Assembly (NCBI RefSeq): GCF_964204645.1
Contig: NC_134026.1
Location: forward strand, 20,478,650 to 20,542,649
From: Tubulanus polymorphus
Taxonomy: Eukaryota; Nemertea; Palaeonemertea; Tubulaniformes; Tubulanidae
Direction: 5' to 3'
DNA: 64,000 nt
Shown here one piece after another: positions 27,801-39,990 of this stretch. The position numbers were made by a program, and so were the translations under genes. The number at the start of each line of letters is the position of its first letter. Positions within the stretch are counted from its first letter, which is position 1. The notes under the pieces were generated by a model. That model was not told the DNA's origin and ran no database searches. It saw only the letters and a program-made list of their open reading frames with translations.

Positions 27801-29951
27801 GAAAAATACTCACTTGTAGGCAGGCGATGCGAACGGTAGAATATTCGGCAACGGTTCCAGGCAGTCGACCGAAAATGCGTTCATATTATAATCCACCACC
27901 GGTCGCGGATATTCCTGTGTTGTCGATTTGAAAGGGCTCGTAGCACGGATGATTTCAGGATAGTTGGGATTATTCGGTACGTAATTCTCCATCCTGAAAA
28001 ACGAGAGAACGGTTTGTTTTTGATGTTATGCGAAGCCGGAAAATGTATGCCGATAAATAAAACATCCGAGACGCAACTCCTCTAATCATGGCCGAAGCCA
28101 AAAAAGCTACGATGTACGATGCTTTCAATTACCCCGCGCGAAATTATGAACCATTTTTCGTCGTTTAAAGGGAGATGAAATGCTATGATTCTAGTTAGTT
28201 TTTCTCCCACTAGTTCGAAAATCTCCATGATTTTTCTAGGAGGTCTAAACTAAAAGTGCTGATTTTTAGTTTTAGTTTGGTTCGATTTATTCGTCATATC
28301 AGAAATACATAAAGCGATACATATAAAAAATTCATAAATCTTTTTGAATGTATTTGGATCATTAAATTAACCCATATTACGTTGAAAATAATTGATTATA
28401 AGTTAAACGCTGATAATATGTTGGTGAACTTTTGATATATGAATGTTTATTTATATACGCAGTTTGAACAGACGTCAATTTAGCTTATTCTGATAGTTGC
28501 CCCTTCAAATGAAAATACTTTCTGTTAGCAGAAAAGGAATTATCTTTGAATTTGTCTCAGAATGCGCGATAAGTATACAAATAGTTTTCAAAAAAGTTGA
28601 AATCCAAATAGGTTTAAATCCAAATTAGGCACCAGTACATAAATACGCTCAGTGTTGATAGTTAGAACGTTTATTGTTCGACAGTTTCGGAGTTTGTCTT
28701 AACTCCGGATTAGCTTTTAGAGTTAACCCAATACTGAGATGAATATCAGCCTCTACGAGTCATATAAATACGTCCAAGCAATAGTCATTATTAGAATTGG
28801 TAGCGACATCAGGTTAAAAAACGATACTCTCTTAAAACTGATTCAAACAAACCGCTATTCACATTCTTTTTAAAAGACGCTATTCGCGTGATTTCGAGTA
28901 CATTAACAATAATGAAAGCTTGAAAACCTTATCAATTCATTAATTTCGTAATTGCGCTAGAATGACTTCTGAGATGAGAAAGCATGTGTGTCCATCTGCG
29001 ATACCGTTTCATCGGACGTTGTTCGGAGCAAGAGACTTTCAGACGTTGACATTATAGAACCAGTTGCAATGAGATAGAAAGCCCGATAAGACGGAACGGT
29101 CGTTTTTGAAATGACTGTCGACGTTGCGTCCGCGCATAAGCCTCATTACCCGAACCAAAAGCGTGATCAAAGGATAGAAAATATTAAGAATATGGTGACA
29201 TCGTGAGTCGGTACCTGAAACAAATAACCCTATACTCTCGCGCGTGAGAAGCAATTTTTCTTCCGTGGATTTAATCGGTAACAAATTAGTTCTAAGCCCG
29301 TATCGACTTATAGTTAGGGCATTTCGAATGGATTCCAGGTTTTTCCGGCGATACAAATCTGACCCTGTTAATATGACGATGATAAGATATACAGATTTAA
29401 AAGTTTTAGAATCTAAAGATATTTATTCAATCGAAAAATAATATGACATGACGTTTCAAACTCTCACTGGAGATCATCATCAGGTCGACCTGATGATTGG
29501 TGGGGATTTTATCTATAATCATCGGTTCTCCACGATTGAGTGTGGTTATTCTACCATCATAACGATGAATTTTCGATTGTTCCTATATCATGAAATCTGG
29601 CTGTAAACAAGCCTCAATATTGAATGTATATTATCGTAGACTTCAGAAAAACATTGAAATCCTAAGCCGTTTTCTATATATTGGTTTACGCATCTGGAGG
29701 GCCAGATTCTTAGTTTTTCAACGATCAACTCTTGGTTACAGAAGCAAGCAGCTAGCCTGAGATTCCAATGACAAAAAATGATGATATGATATATTTTTTA
29801 CTCACATGCAATTTCTCCAGTTTTCCTCGTCCTCCTCGGCGGCTTCGGTTAGAAAGCTATCTTTTGATACGGTTTCATCGAGAAGTGCGTTGTCAAAGTC
29901 CGGCTTCATGTCTTTAATATTTCCGAAAGAAGACCTAAATCCTGTCATCAT
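23816..29951 (-). CDS. gl: Glass-type zinc-finger transcription factor
   Basis: Three exons: 29951-29806, 27993-27814 and 24896-23816, joined in phase 2 each time. The first ATG after an in-frame stop is at 29951 (468 residues). Another ATG at 29909 would give 454, and I cannot choose between them. The N-terminal half is low-complexity, with a His run (about 24470-24490) and many Gly, Ser, Pro and Asn. The last about 138 residues are five C2H2 fingers whose linkers and helices ([64 protein letters not shown]) match Drosophila Glass closely. Glass binds DNA in the nucleus and drives photoreceptor differentiation in flies; homologues occur in other invertebrates. The gene looks intact. Confidence 0.88.
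24897..27813 (-). other. glass intron 2
   Basis: AT-rich intron holding a long near-perfect hairpin (26790-27256). No second gene or exon was recognised in it. Confidence 0.75.
26790..27256. repeat. Long inverted repeat (about 230-bp arms, tiny loop)
   Basis: The left arm (26790-27022) and right arm (27027-27256) are reverse complements with few mismatches and small indels. The centre is GTTTAACAATATG-TTTC-CATATTGTTAAAC. The outer end reads TAATGTCTATTTCAACCTGA on the left and its complement on the right. It has no open frame. It is a snap-back element, or a recent inverted duplication, inside the second glass intron. Confidence 0.9.
27814..27993 (-). CDS. gl: glass exon 2
   Basis: Acceptor TTTTTCAG, 180 nt, donor GTGAGT. 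It encodes [16 protein letters not shown] and a Pro/Asn-rich stretch ending LPFASPAY. Phase 2 at both ends matches exons 1 and 3. Confidence 0.8.
27994..29805 (-). other. glass intron 1
   Basis: AT-rich, with a family A fold-back element at 29380-29554. Nothing else was recognised. Confidence 0.7.
29380..29554. repeat. Fold-back MITE family A, copy 3
   Basis: It holds GACGTTTCAAACTCTCACTG followed by GAGATCATCATCAGG and its complement, and ends CGATTGAGTGTGGTTATTCTAC. It is inside glass intron 1. Confidence 0.6.
29806..29951 (-). CDS. gl: glass exon 1
   Basis: It encodes an acidic N-terminus: [18 protein letters not shown], then [13 protein letters not shown], preceded in frame by [14 protein letters not shown] if the upstream ATG is used. 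The donor GTGAGT at 29805-29800 splits an ATG codon (phase 2). Confidence 0.75.
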
Positions 29952-30498
29952 TTGAAAACTTAGGAAATGTCAGAAATGAGGGGACTGCAAAGTTTCTTAA
30001 GAGGCTTCCCTGACGACGGTTACAGCCGGCTCCGCGCATAAACGAAAGCCGCTGATTGGCTGAATTCGGTAGAGCGACGGCGTTGATTGGTTCAGCACAT
30101 CGCATTATCATATAATGAAGTCTGTTTCTATAATTACCGGGTATCAATCAAGAAATACTTCCGTAAGGAATTAGAAACTTAAGGGAAGATTTCCAGCATG
30201 TAACTTTGTCATGTGTTTATTCAAATAGGACACCGGCAAAATATAAGCATATATATTACTAAACCTAGCCAATATGATGTACAATTTGACGAAAAGTATT
30301 TCACACAGTATAATACTGCGAAACGTAATTTTATGGTAAAATGATTCGTTGTATACGGTGGTTGCTTAGTGAATATCAGTTAGGCCTTTGCTGGTATTCC
30401 TCATATGGTGTCAAGCGGATATGTTTACAATTAAAGACCACAAATCTAACCCTCAAATCTAAGCCAGGGAATTTTCCATAAAAATAGGGCTGTCGTCT

Positions 30499-30519
30499 GT
30501 CTCTGTGGCGCAATCGGCC

Positions 30520-30565
<46 letters not shown>

Positions 30566-30572
30566 AGGGACG
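30499..30572 (+). tRNA. tRNA-Asn (GTT), copy 1
   Basis: A complete 74-nt cloverleaf: acceptor stem GTCTCTG/CAGGGAC, D-arm GCGC...GCGC, anticodon stem TTCGG/CCGAA with loop CTGTTAA (anticodon GTT at 30533-30535), T-arm GGTGG-TTCAAGC-CCACC. No intron. A Pol III TTTT terminator follows at 30577-30580. Confidence 0.97.
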
Positions 30573-33500
30573 TGACTTTTGTTCACATTTCCCTTTAGGA
30601 AAACAAATTAATTTCTCTAAATTACTTTTTCGGTTATTCTGTCCTCTTCGCTTGTACATATACGTATATTTCGATATTTCTTAACGGCAACTACGACATC
30701 TTTATTGGTTGGCAACCAGACATTTCTTTTACTAATCCTTGCCGGGAAACATGAAAATATTCATCGGCCATGCATAAAACGTGGGCTTTGTTTTTCACTG
30801 GCACGTGTGTTTTCGTAAGTCCGCAGTTCGTAAAAAACATCCGAGCTAATCAGAACGGCCACCCGTTACTGATCAATTAGATCGGTTTTACGGGGAATGG
30901 TCCAGTTGCCTCGACTGCTGCCCACGATCGCCCTAGGGTTGCGCGACCGGTTTCTCGAAATCACCGCACACGGTTGGCACACCGCTGCAAATCTCAGCGG
31001 GAGTCGACCCCTCTGGTAGCGACTGGTGACCGTGTGGCAGCCTTCGTCACGGTATTTCATGTCGCATGGTTGAACACGGCCGGCGTATCCGCGTATGGTG
31101 GCGCGTGGCGCTACACAAACACTCCCAAGTGGCTAATAGTATCAGAAGAAAACATTTTTCACGGGTTCTTTAGTAGTAATAACAAAGCAGAAGCGGCAAC
31201 TTCATCTAATGGGATTTCTATTGTCGCGCATCCTCCGTTCTATTCAAGGCTCGTTAAAATCTCGGTATGCTTACCGGCTTTGGTTTAGTTGGCGTACAAT
31301 ACGAGTTATTATGCCCCACTCGGAGGCTTTGTGCGTGCGTGGAAAAAGTCGATACGTCGGAAAGAAAAACCAAAGAACAAAACGAGACAGACACAATAAT
31401 AACGGAAAATCATTCAAATTGTTAACTATTTAGTGGGGAATGACGGAGAATGTCATCTGGTCATGGCGTTTTCGCGATCTCCGAAATGATTGACCGATAA
31501 TGATCATTCGCTTTAAAGGTATATCATGAGAATTGATGAATATTGACCAACAATTGCGTGAGAATATTCTCGAATGCGACATGAAATTAAGTCCGCTTAA
31601 AGGAAAACTGTATAGATCTCGTCAGAATAACCACTGAGAACTAAACTAAACTCTAGCTAATAGACTAATGCGTCCATGGAATTAAACCCAACGAAATACA
31701 ATGAAATCTAAAAGAGGTTATCAAACATGTAGCAAAAAAAACTGAATGCCCGGGTTCATGAAAGAACTTATATGTAAGATTCACTAATTAACAAAGCAAT
31801 CTCTGAAAGGACTTTGGGCGGTATAGAAATTTTGCTTTTCAATTCGAATTCAATTCCTTTTGAATTTGGAATATTATTTGCATCGACTGTCGCCGAGCGT
31901 TGGCGATGTCAATCAGCGATTTCTCACATGACGTTGGTTAATTCTAATTTTGAATGAATAGTCGCCAGAATAATGTTTTTTTTTTAAATTCATCCTCTTT
32001 TTCGAATTGGATTTGTTGATAGCGTTGATAACGTTAACGTTTCATAAATTATTGGTAAAGTGATTATTCGATTTTGAGTGTTATATTTCTTTTCTTCTTC
32101 CATCTCAATATAGGCCCATATATTCTCTTCCCGCGCGCAACTTCGAATGCGTGATCAAAATGCCGCTCAGTCTCGCTCCTAAAACTGGTCAGAAAAATCC
32201 CTTTAACCCCAACATCTCTAATGTCTTCGATCTATTATATTGCATAAACGACGTGATCTTAAAACCTGATACTCGTACCAACAATTAAAACCGTTTTCCG
32301 TAGAGAGAAGTGTAGTAGAAATGAAAAAAATAACACCCATATCTGAAATACACGCAAAGCAAACAGCGCCGAATCTCGGAATGACAATACACGCGCTGCA
32401 GTTAAAGTGCCATAGGAAAAAAAACTAGGCAAGATATCTTAAAATTTAAAAGTTCACCTGAAAGGGGGCGTGTATGGGCACACTTCTCAAAATGTTTGGA
32501 TTTATTTCTGAAAATAACGAACTTCAAATTTCAGTACCCTGGATTTCTATGCGCACGGCAAAAACTGACCACCGATTTTTATATCGCTCCCATGTCGCAT
32601 TGTTGCAAATTTGAGAAATGATTTTTACATAACTCAAAACTAGAGATTCACACGGTTTGAATGTTGCTTAAACTGTCAAAATCCATCCATGGACAGATGA
32701 AATATGATACAACACACATCACGGATAGTTATTTAAAAAGAGAAAAAAATGACCCAACAATTCGGGACAAAAGTACCCTAACAGAATGGCGGCTAGCAAC
32801 TGTAAAATGGTTTATTAACAAGGGATTATAATTAACAGAACATGATTTTGATGACAATCTATGAGTGTATATGTTGTGTCATTGAGGGTTGATTGGGGTT
32901 TAAGCGTGTTTGAGTTTTTATATTTCTCTTTTTCTTCTACACTTTTTTTCCTTTTTCAGGGGCTTGTTTCATACAAACAATTTCTTAATTTCTACAGCCC
33001 CAGTCTAATTTACTGCATTTTGTATTTTGTACATAAGTTGTTGTATTTCACTGTTTTGGACTCGCGGCACAAGTTCGAAGTTTCTTACCAGACCGTAAAA
33101 CGAAACAATAAAAAATGAATGTTTAAATTTGTATCAACCAGTAAAAACACACATCATGCACATGTTATAAGTGAAGCCAATATGATATATATTTTCAGTT
33201 GAAACTGCGCCTATTAAAAGTTACATTTGGTACAGAATATTAAAGTTTCACTTACAGTTTTCTTTATTGCTCCACAAATAATTACATCGCGCGCTACACG
33301 AAAACACAAAGATTACATAGATTACAATAAAGCGGAATGGTAGTATCAAAATTCGATATCTAATGGGATACACGAAATTACAGCATAAAATAACAACAGC
33401 CATTGATGGTATGATAAGAAAATAAATTGGTACTTTTTGGTGAATACCGCTCCATTTAGCGAGGTCTTACCTCTCGATCAGAAAAGGTTGTGTAGGCCAA

Positions 33501-33760
33501 TTCTGTTATCATTATAGGGCACTTGAACATTAGGACATAATATCGCGTTGGTGAAAGTAAATATCCAATTTCGTATTTCCATATATTCCCTATATGTTGC
33601 TGAATAGGGGCCTACGCTGCCGATTGGTAAATACCTGTTAGAGCTTCATCGATATTTCTGCATATCGCATTAAGAGTCATTTTCACCAAATCCTAAAATC
33701 TATCTAAGAAATCGAATCAAATTTTCAACGAAAAAAGCGAAAAATTATGCACATTTGTCC

Positions 33761-33781
33761 GTCTCTGTGGCGCAATCGGTC

Positions 33782-33827
<46 letters not shown>

Positions 33828-33834
33828 AGGGACG
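33761..33834 (+). tRNA. tRNA-Asn (GTT), copy 2
   Basis: Identical to the copy at 30499 except one D-loop base (GGTCA here, GGCCA there). Anticodon GTT at 33795-33797, TTTT terminator at 33840-33843. Same orientation, 3.3 kb downstream of copy 1; the flanks do not look duplicated. Confidence 0.97.
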
Positions 33835-34084
33835 TTCCATTTTCATTAAATAATAATGTTTTTCGTATGCAGTTTTACCGAAAGTCCTGGTGAAAGTCTT
33901 TGGGCCGATTTTTGTCCAGTTTTACCTCTATTTCTCGGTTTATCTTTATTGTCGAACAACTTTGGATTCATTCCCATTTACTTTTATCAACCCAGGCCCC
34001 GCAGCTTTTTGGGTGACCCACGAAATAGTAGAATAGCGACACTGGGACGTGGAGAACATGTGATAAGTTTAAAACCCAATTTAT

Positions 34085-34310
34085 ATAAAATATGAAAGAT
34101 TAAAAACGAATTTTATTTATCAAGAATTTCAGATCAAAATACATAACGTTTCCAACTCTCACTGGAGATCATCGTCAGGTGTAAAACAGCTACCGACGAT
34201 GATCTCTATTGAGAGTTCGAAACGTCGTGTATTTCTATTTTCTAATTCTTAATGAATAAGATTCGATTTTAAGCTTTCAAATTCAGTAGATAGTGGTTTT
34301 ACCCTTTTGA
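34085..34310. repeat. Fold-back repeat related to family A
   Basis: AACTCTCACTGGAGATCATC and GATGATCTCTATTGAGAGTT form an inverted pair, with outer arms AATTTTATTTATCAAGAATT and its partner. The same block occurs at 29450, 35190 and 52370. Confidence 0.6.
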
Positions 34311-35127
34311 CCCATGAAATAATTTACATTTCTCAGAATCGGTACTAAACGCGGCCGATCTTCAATTGATTATCCGACGAACTGAATACCGAGCCGGATT
34401 AAACAGAATCGCGTCGGGCGGGGATCGATTAAAATCGCACGCGATTAAAAATGCGGTCGCAGTGTGAAACCGTGAAAACGGTGTTTTAAAACGGGCAGGT
34501 GATATCTCGGTCCGACCGCGTCACAAAAGCGCGATACGCGCGTGCGCGAGGCGATACGACGCGCGAGGATACTCGAAACTTGTAGTTGAAATTTCACAAT
34601 GAAATGACGACGGGGCGCTAACTTTGACACCGGACAGGTGATGAAAAGACCAATGATAGTAATTTTTGCCACGATTTTCTTCGATTTGACAATCTCGTAA
34701 TTGAAGTGTCGAAGAGACGATTACACAATACTCGTCATTCGACATTTTTAAACCGCTGTTTTATCCTCCGCCGGGCCAAAGCGTTGAATTGCGAAATATC
34801 TTCAGATCGCTAAACCTGCTTTTGAATGGCAACCTATATTTCGACCCTGACAGAGGCTGTGAAAGGCTGTCAATTCAATCACAGAAAAGATATCCGTTAA
34901 ATAGAATTATTGGCTTCAATGAAATCTGGAATTTTCATTCTTGTACGATTCATTCTCTTTTCTCATTGATTTGCTAAAGCCGCAAATAATGACCAAAACA
35001 TGAATTTTCAAACATTTAGAGCTTAAGACACTTATCATTTGACCGATAAGCAAAAATATCAATAATGCACTGAATTATATGCACAGTTTTATTTTTGCAC
35101 ATAAAATCTAAACCAACTATCTAAAGA

Positions 35128-35300
35128 ATTAAAGAGATTAAAAACTAATTTTATTTATCAAGAATTAAAATCAAAATACACGACGTTTCAAACTCTCATT
35201 AGATTTTTTTTTAAATCTTTTAAATTCTGAATATAGCTGGTTTTAAACTTATTACCTGTTCCCCACGTCAGGGTGTGACTATTTTTCCATAGTAATAATA
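35128..35300. repeat. Fold-back repeat related to family A (truncated)
   Basis: It shares AATTTTATTTATCAAGAATT and CACGACGTTTCAAACTCTCA with the copy at 34085. Its right side (CACGTCAGGGTGTGACTATT) matches the family end. The central hairpin is lost. Confidence 0.5.
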
Positions 35301-35489
35301 TAATTTTAGATATATCTACAACTCAACGATGAATGATATAAGTATTTTTAAACGCGTAGTCAAATTAATCTTGTTATTGTAGTAATTCATACATTTTCAA
35401 TCTCGTTATTTTCTAAATATCTAAAAGCTGTTTCTTTACAATGTGGTCAGCGATGTGACATAATTGCGGGCTCGATCAATCCCGTCGCG

Positions 35490-35497
35490 TGACGTCA
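35490..35497. promoter_or_regulatory. CRE-type site TGACGTCA
   Basis: The full palindromic CREB/ATF consensus inside a CpG-rich patch. No gene start was recognised nearby, so its role is unknown. Confidence 0.3.
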
Positions 35498-36344
35498 CTA
35501 CTCCCGTTGTGCCGGACCGAAACGAGCCGTAACCTATTGAAAAAAACCACGCACGAAATCTCCGTTATTTTTTTCCAAAATTGAATTCTAAATAGCAATT
35601 GATATTTTAGCCGGTGTCTCAATCGTATCTCGGTGAGATTTCACAATCCCGTCGCGGATCGCGCCTCGAGGCCAGCGTTTCAGTGCGCGCACCTGCAAAT
35701 CTTACGCGTGGAAAACAATAGACAAGTACAAAGGGAAGTCCTTTTTGTTGAAATTTTCGTCGACACGAAGACAGGCTACGCAGCACGATGATTAGCGCCG
35801 AATAATTAACTATTTCGTACAATTGATAATTACTAGCAAAACAGATGGAGTGAAGTTAAACAGTGGACTCCGCCCCTGCAATTATAGAAGACCCTAAAGC
35901 TATAAACTGCGAACAGTTCTCTCGGCGGCGATTAGTCAGGCGAAGAAAGGCTCTTATTGAAAAATCTAAAAATCTTTTGATTTCATGGTTTTCCTTCGGT
36001 TCGGCGAAATATGCTAGGAATCGATGCTTGACAGGTCACTGTGACGGGCGACGGGTGACGCGCGCAACACGCGCGTGTTTACAAAAAGATACACACCGTA
36101 TAGAAGATTTTGATCTTTTTCTCTGTAAAGAAATTGATTAATTTTTTGGTATCAGTTTTCGCCCGGCAAACGATACTTTCTCCTTTTTTGATGGACAAAC
36201 GATTCCCTTCAGGGGAGACGTTCGCGCGTGAATATGCGAGACCCAGTTGGACTTGGACTAATCGTTGTTTTGTATTGTAATAACATTTACAAGTAAATAA
36301 CGAGAAGAGTAGTACCGTATAAGTTAACTGTTTATTTGACGTAC

Positions 36345-37345
36345 GCTTTATTTAGTAATGTATTCATCACTCGTTCACCTGACGAAGCTTCTATACATAA
36401 GCAGCGAAAGCTCGTCCATGGTACTACTAGTCTCGAGGATTTCAGAGTGATTGATTTCGAACCTGCGATATCCGATTTCCATTGTTCCATTTCTGCAAAG
36501 ATACTAACCCCGCATTTAAACTCATTAACTGGAATAATCCAAGCCATAGTAATCCAAGCGACCTCCCACCGACACAAACAAAGTTTAAGTGGGATACCAA
36601 TAAAGCTAACCTCTACAAATCAGACTTAGAAAATGAGGGATTCGTAGGAATTTTAGATGATTTGGCCAGTGATCGTATAGGGCCCGCGGAAGCCAGTAAC
36701 TATATTTGCGAGAGGTTTAAGGCCGTAGCCGCCAAAGTAATGGGTATTAAACATAACGCTAGATATCGCTCGCAACACCGTCCGATTGTGACGCGTAAAC
36801 TTAGTAAAGCTATACCGGAAAGCCAAAAGAACCTTCTATAATAACAAAACTGTAATTAATAAAAATGAGACAAATAGAGCCTTTAGAGCATATAAGAGAT
36901 CGGTCAAATTCGACAAAAAGACTGAAACAAAGGCCCTCAACAATAAACTTAAATTGCTCAAAGGTGCCAACCCTAGAGAATTCTGGAAGGTCCTGAAGCA
37001 CCAAACACTGTTAAAGCTTCCCATGAAGATATATTCCGCCATTTTCAGGAGCTTAATAAAAAACCGATTTTCTTCGATGATAATGTGACAGAAGAACGCG
37101 GCACTGATCAAGTACCCTGGACAACGCAGCGCTAAGCTCCCCCTTACAACCCGATGAAATACACAAAGCAATCGGAAAGTTGAGAAATAACAAATCGACT
37201 GGCCTAAACGGAATAATAAATGAATTTTTGAAATATGCCGGAGCGGGCCTGGTCTCAGTCTTAACTTTACTGTTTAACAAAGTTATTGCAACGGGGATCG
37301 TCCCGGATGATTGGATTGGTTTGGTTATCTATTCTAAACCCGATT
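36345..37345 (+). mobile_element. Decayed LINE: endonuclease end and reverse-transcriptase start
   Basis: Open fragments in several frames. At 36345-36480 a frame has RVIDFEPAISDFHCSI, resembling the C-terminal SDH motif of an APE-type endonuclease. At 36560-36840 is the spacer usual between endonuclease and RT (TKFKWDTNKANLYKSDLENE). At 37118-37345 is RT domain text: LQPDEIHKAIGKLRNNKSTG, NGIINEFLKYAG, LTLLFNKVIATGIVPDDW. Frameshifts and stops make it dead. It is a non-LTR retrotransposon of the CR1/jockey-like broad group; the clade is not decided. Confidence 0.75.
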
Positions 37346-37470
37346 AACACGGCTACTCTACGAATATTAATGAAGTGACTAATGAATGTATAATAGAAAT
37401 AGCGTTCATAAAAAAACCATTATTTATGTGTGTTTAATATCGTGGTCTTGATCAATGTAACTATAGGCGC

Positions 37471-37585
37471 CTGGACCCAGTTCCACAGTTGTGAGTTAGA
37501 GTTAACTCTGAGTTAAAGTTAGTTTATTTTCAATGTTTTAACCCAGGGTCAAATCTTAACTCAGAACTGTGGAACTGGACCCTGG
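37471..37585. repeat. Fold-back MITE family B, copy 2
   Basis: Left CTGGACCCAGTTCCACAGTT, right AACTGTGGAACTGGACCCTGG, flanked by LINE pieces on both sides, so it probably inserted into the dead LINE. Confidence 0.75.
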
Positions 37586-37619
37586 ATATAATACTGGCCA
37601 CGGTTTCAGACATACAAGA

Positions 37620-37745
37620 TTAAACGAAAATGACCGAAATCAACCGGCGTTTTATGGAAAAAGCCTTATACAATTTCCTTTCAAAACGAATAGATCAACG
37701 AATCTTATTCTAGAATGTATAAAAAACGTATGTCAAAGAAATTGC
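37620..37745 (+). mobile_element. LINE reverse-transcriptase fragment
   Basis: The frame reads QFPFKTNRSTNLILECIKNV, which matches the QFGFRxxRST motif of LINE RT that follows the part ending at 37345. It lies just past the family B element and is probably the same LINE copy. Confidence 0.55.
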
Positions 37746-39540
37746 GGGGATTTCAGACCTTGCAAATGAATAAAGGTGTATATCATAACCTTATTAATGC
37801 GAAAATTCGTTAACATAACCTCCTCAGGCACATTTATTCAGTGGAAGTATATCAAGGTAGATACTCCTAATTCTGTTCTTTGGAAACATTTGATTGACAC
37901 GGTCGTGAAATGTCAATCTACATCGTTCATATTTTTACCTACTATGCTGTCATTATATCTTGCATGAATGGAACATGCAATTTACGGCTTTCAATGCAAA
38001 GGCCAACATCTAGGCCGACAACTATAACTCTTGTTCAGGAAATTTTCAATCGAGATCGTGTCGAATGAAAAGTAAATTCCATGTGATGGTCACATGCGCA
38101 AGTATAGTTATACTCAAAAAAGTTTCTCATTGTATACCACGTGAATTCAAGCGTGAGGTGTACTTTAATTGCACAGGTCCCATACCTGTGTGGCCGGCCC
38201 TGTTTGCACCGGAGAAAGACCGTACAAATCGTAAATACGCTCACGTGTAGAACTTTGAAGATATTTCGTATCTTACCGCTCCCTTTTAAGCCGATGATGT
38301 ACAATGAGTACTACATGGGCCAGTTGCTAAAAAGTTGGTTTTGATATAACCGTCTAATAAATACCATAAAATGAATTTCTAATTATTACTATTATCATTA
38401 TTAGTGTATTTATAGTGCCTGGATCCACATGATGTGCTCAAAGACACAATCAGATTTTAAACAAATAGATGTGTTTTTAGACGTCGTCTGAAGATCGCTG
38501 AACTGTCTGATGCCCTAACAGAGAGGGGAAGCTTATTCCACGTGCGTGGAGCAGCACAAGAAAAAGAGCGATCTTCAAATCTAATTGTAAACTCAATGTC
38601 AACTATCCACTTGTTAATTCAACCAACTTTTGAGCAACTGGCCTCATATAGTGTACTTATTATGTATGCGTTTAAAATGTTCATAAATTCCGACTTATAC
38701 TATGAATATAACCAACTACGGAACGAATCACTGCTTTCACTGGTCGACGTGGTGGCTCGGGCCAAAATTGATTTGAATTTCGAGACGGTGGCTATACCTA
38801 GCAACTAATGTATTCCTAATTACACGATATTACGGGGATATTCTTTCACCGGGTGATATAGAAATTGACCATCAAAAGAAAGTGTTTCGAATGTTTATCT
38901 CACCGCGCATCAGGCTTTTCTGCGGGCCACGCAGTTTCATTTCATTAACGGAAGCCCGAGCGGTAGCGTGCGTCATTATCGCTAATTGAACTTGAATTTA
39001 AACATTTTCACCGCGCCGTGATATATGAACCGGCTTCGGATATCCGCGATCCGGCCCCGCGACCGAGCGCAGGAAGCGTATACACAATCGCGCGATAAAA
39101 TCTGTGTCTTCAGGCGACCACTAAATGGTGTTCGTAAACACTATCGCCGCGACGAATACATCTCCGCGCAATTATAATGGACCAACCGGCCGCCATAGCG
39201 CTTTTCGTCTCGGCTTGGCCGACACAACGATCGAACCCCGGTATAAGAGATGACGAGCCCGATAACCTCCGACAGTTCATAAGATCGCGTTTCGTATCTC
39301 TTAGGGGGTAAAATGCGAACAAAGGAAACGCCGAATAGATTTGTAGATATAATTTTTACTGAAACATAACCATTTCCATCAAATGAAAAGGGGGGCTTAT
39401 AGTCAAAAGATGTAGTTAAGGCCGTAAATAATATAAAACATAAAAAGGGTATTATCATTAAATTATGATTTCAACGATAAATCTAATGTGGTAATGGATA
39501 TAGAAGTGATTAAAATTATCATTATCATTACTATTAAAAT
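37746..39540. other. Region between LINE pieces
   Basis: No gene recognised. Some of this may be unrecognisable LINE sequence. A CpG-rich patch at 38880-39330 stands out but holds no convincing exon. Confidence 0.4.
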
Positions 39541-39990
39541 TAAAGCAATGAATTGCTTGGTACCCTTGGCACTTCGATGGTTCTTCAACAATTTATTTCC
39601 TCTTTATGAGATAGAGGACAAGGTCCATATTATCTTACATTGCCCTCAGTACAGGAATGCACGCTCCATACACATCCCAAGAAATGTCATTACACTCGCC
39701 AAAACGCGTATAAAGTTACCAAAGAATCGATTTAGCAAAATTTCTGAACAATGTCAAATATATGAAATCACTTTAATGAGTCTAGTTTATCTAATCTGAC
39801 CATTATATGTAATCACTTTGACTGATTTTGCATCAGGTTAACACGCGCTCCTGCTCAGCCCTTCTTAACTTGTATCATGTTAATGTTAAACTGTATCCGT
39901 CATGTGTTTATTACTTAAATTTGTGTGTCATACGATGATATTCTCTGACAATAAATAAATCATCATTGTCATTATTTTTATCATCTATAC
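39541..39990 (+). mobile_element. LINE 3' end
   Basis: The frame reads EIEDKVHIILHCPQYRNAR, matching the C-terminal HxxLxCP zinc-knuckle-like motif of LINE ORF2. It is followed by a short tail ending in CAATAAATAAATCATCATTG-type simple repeats, as at LINE 3' ends. Cysteines of the motif are partly lost. Confidence 0.6.

Larger units (their letters stand above)
29952..36344. other. Intergenic region upstream of glass
   Basis: No protein gene was recognised. It holds two tRNA-Asn genes and fold-back repeats (34085-34310, 35128-35300). CpG-rich patches near 30860-31100, 34340-34770 and 35440-35840 could be promoters or enhancers. The last contains a CRE-type TGACGTCA at 35490-35497. Confidence 0.5.
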
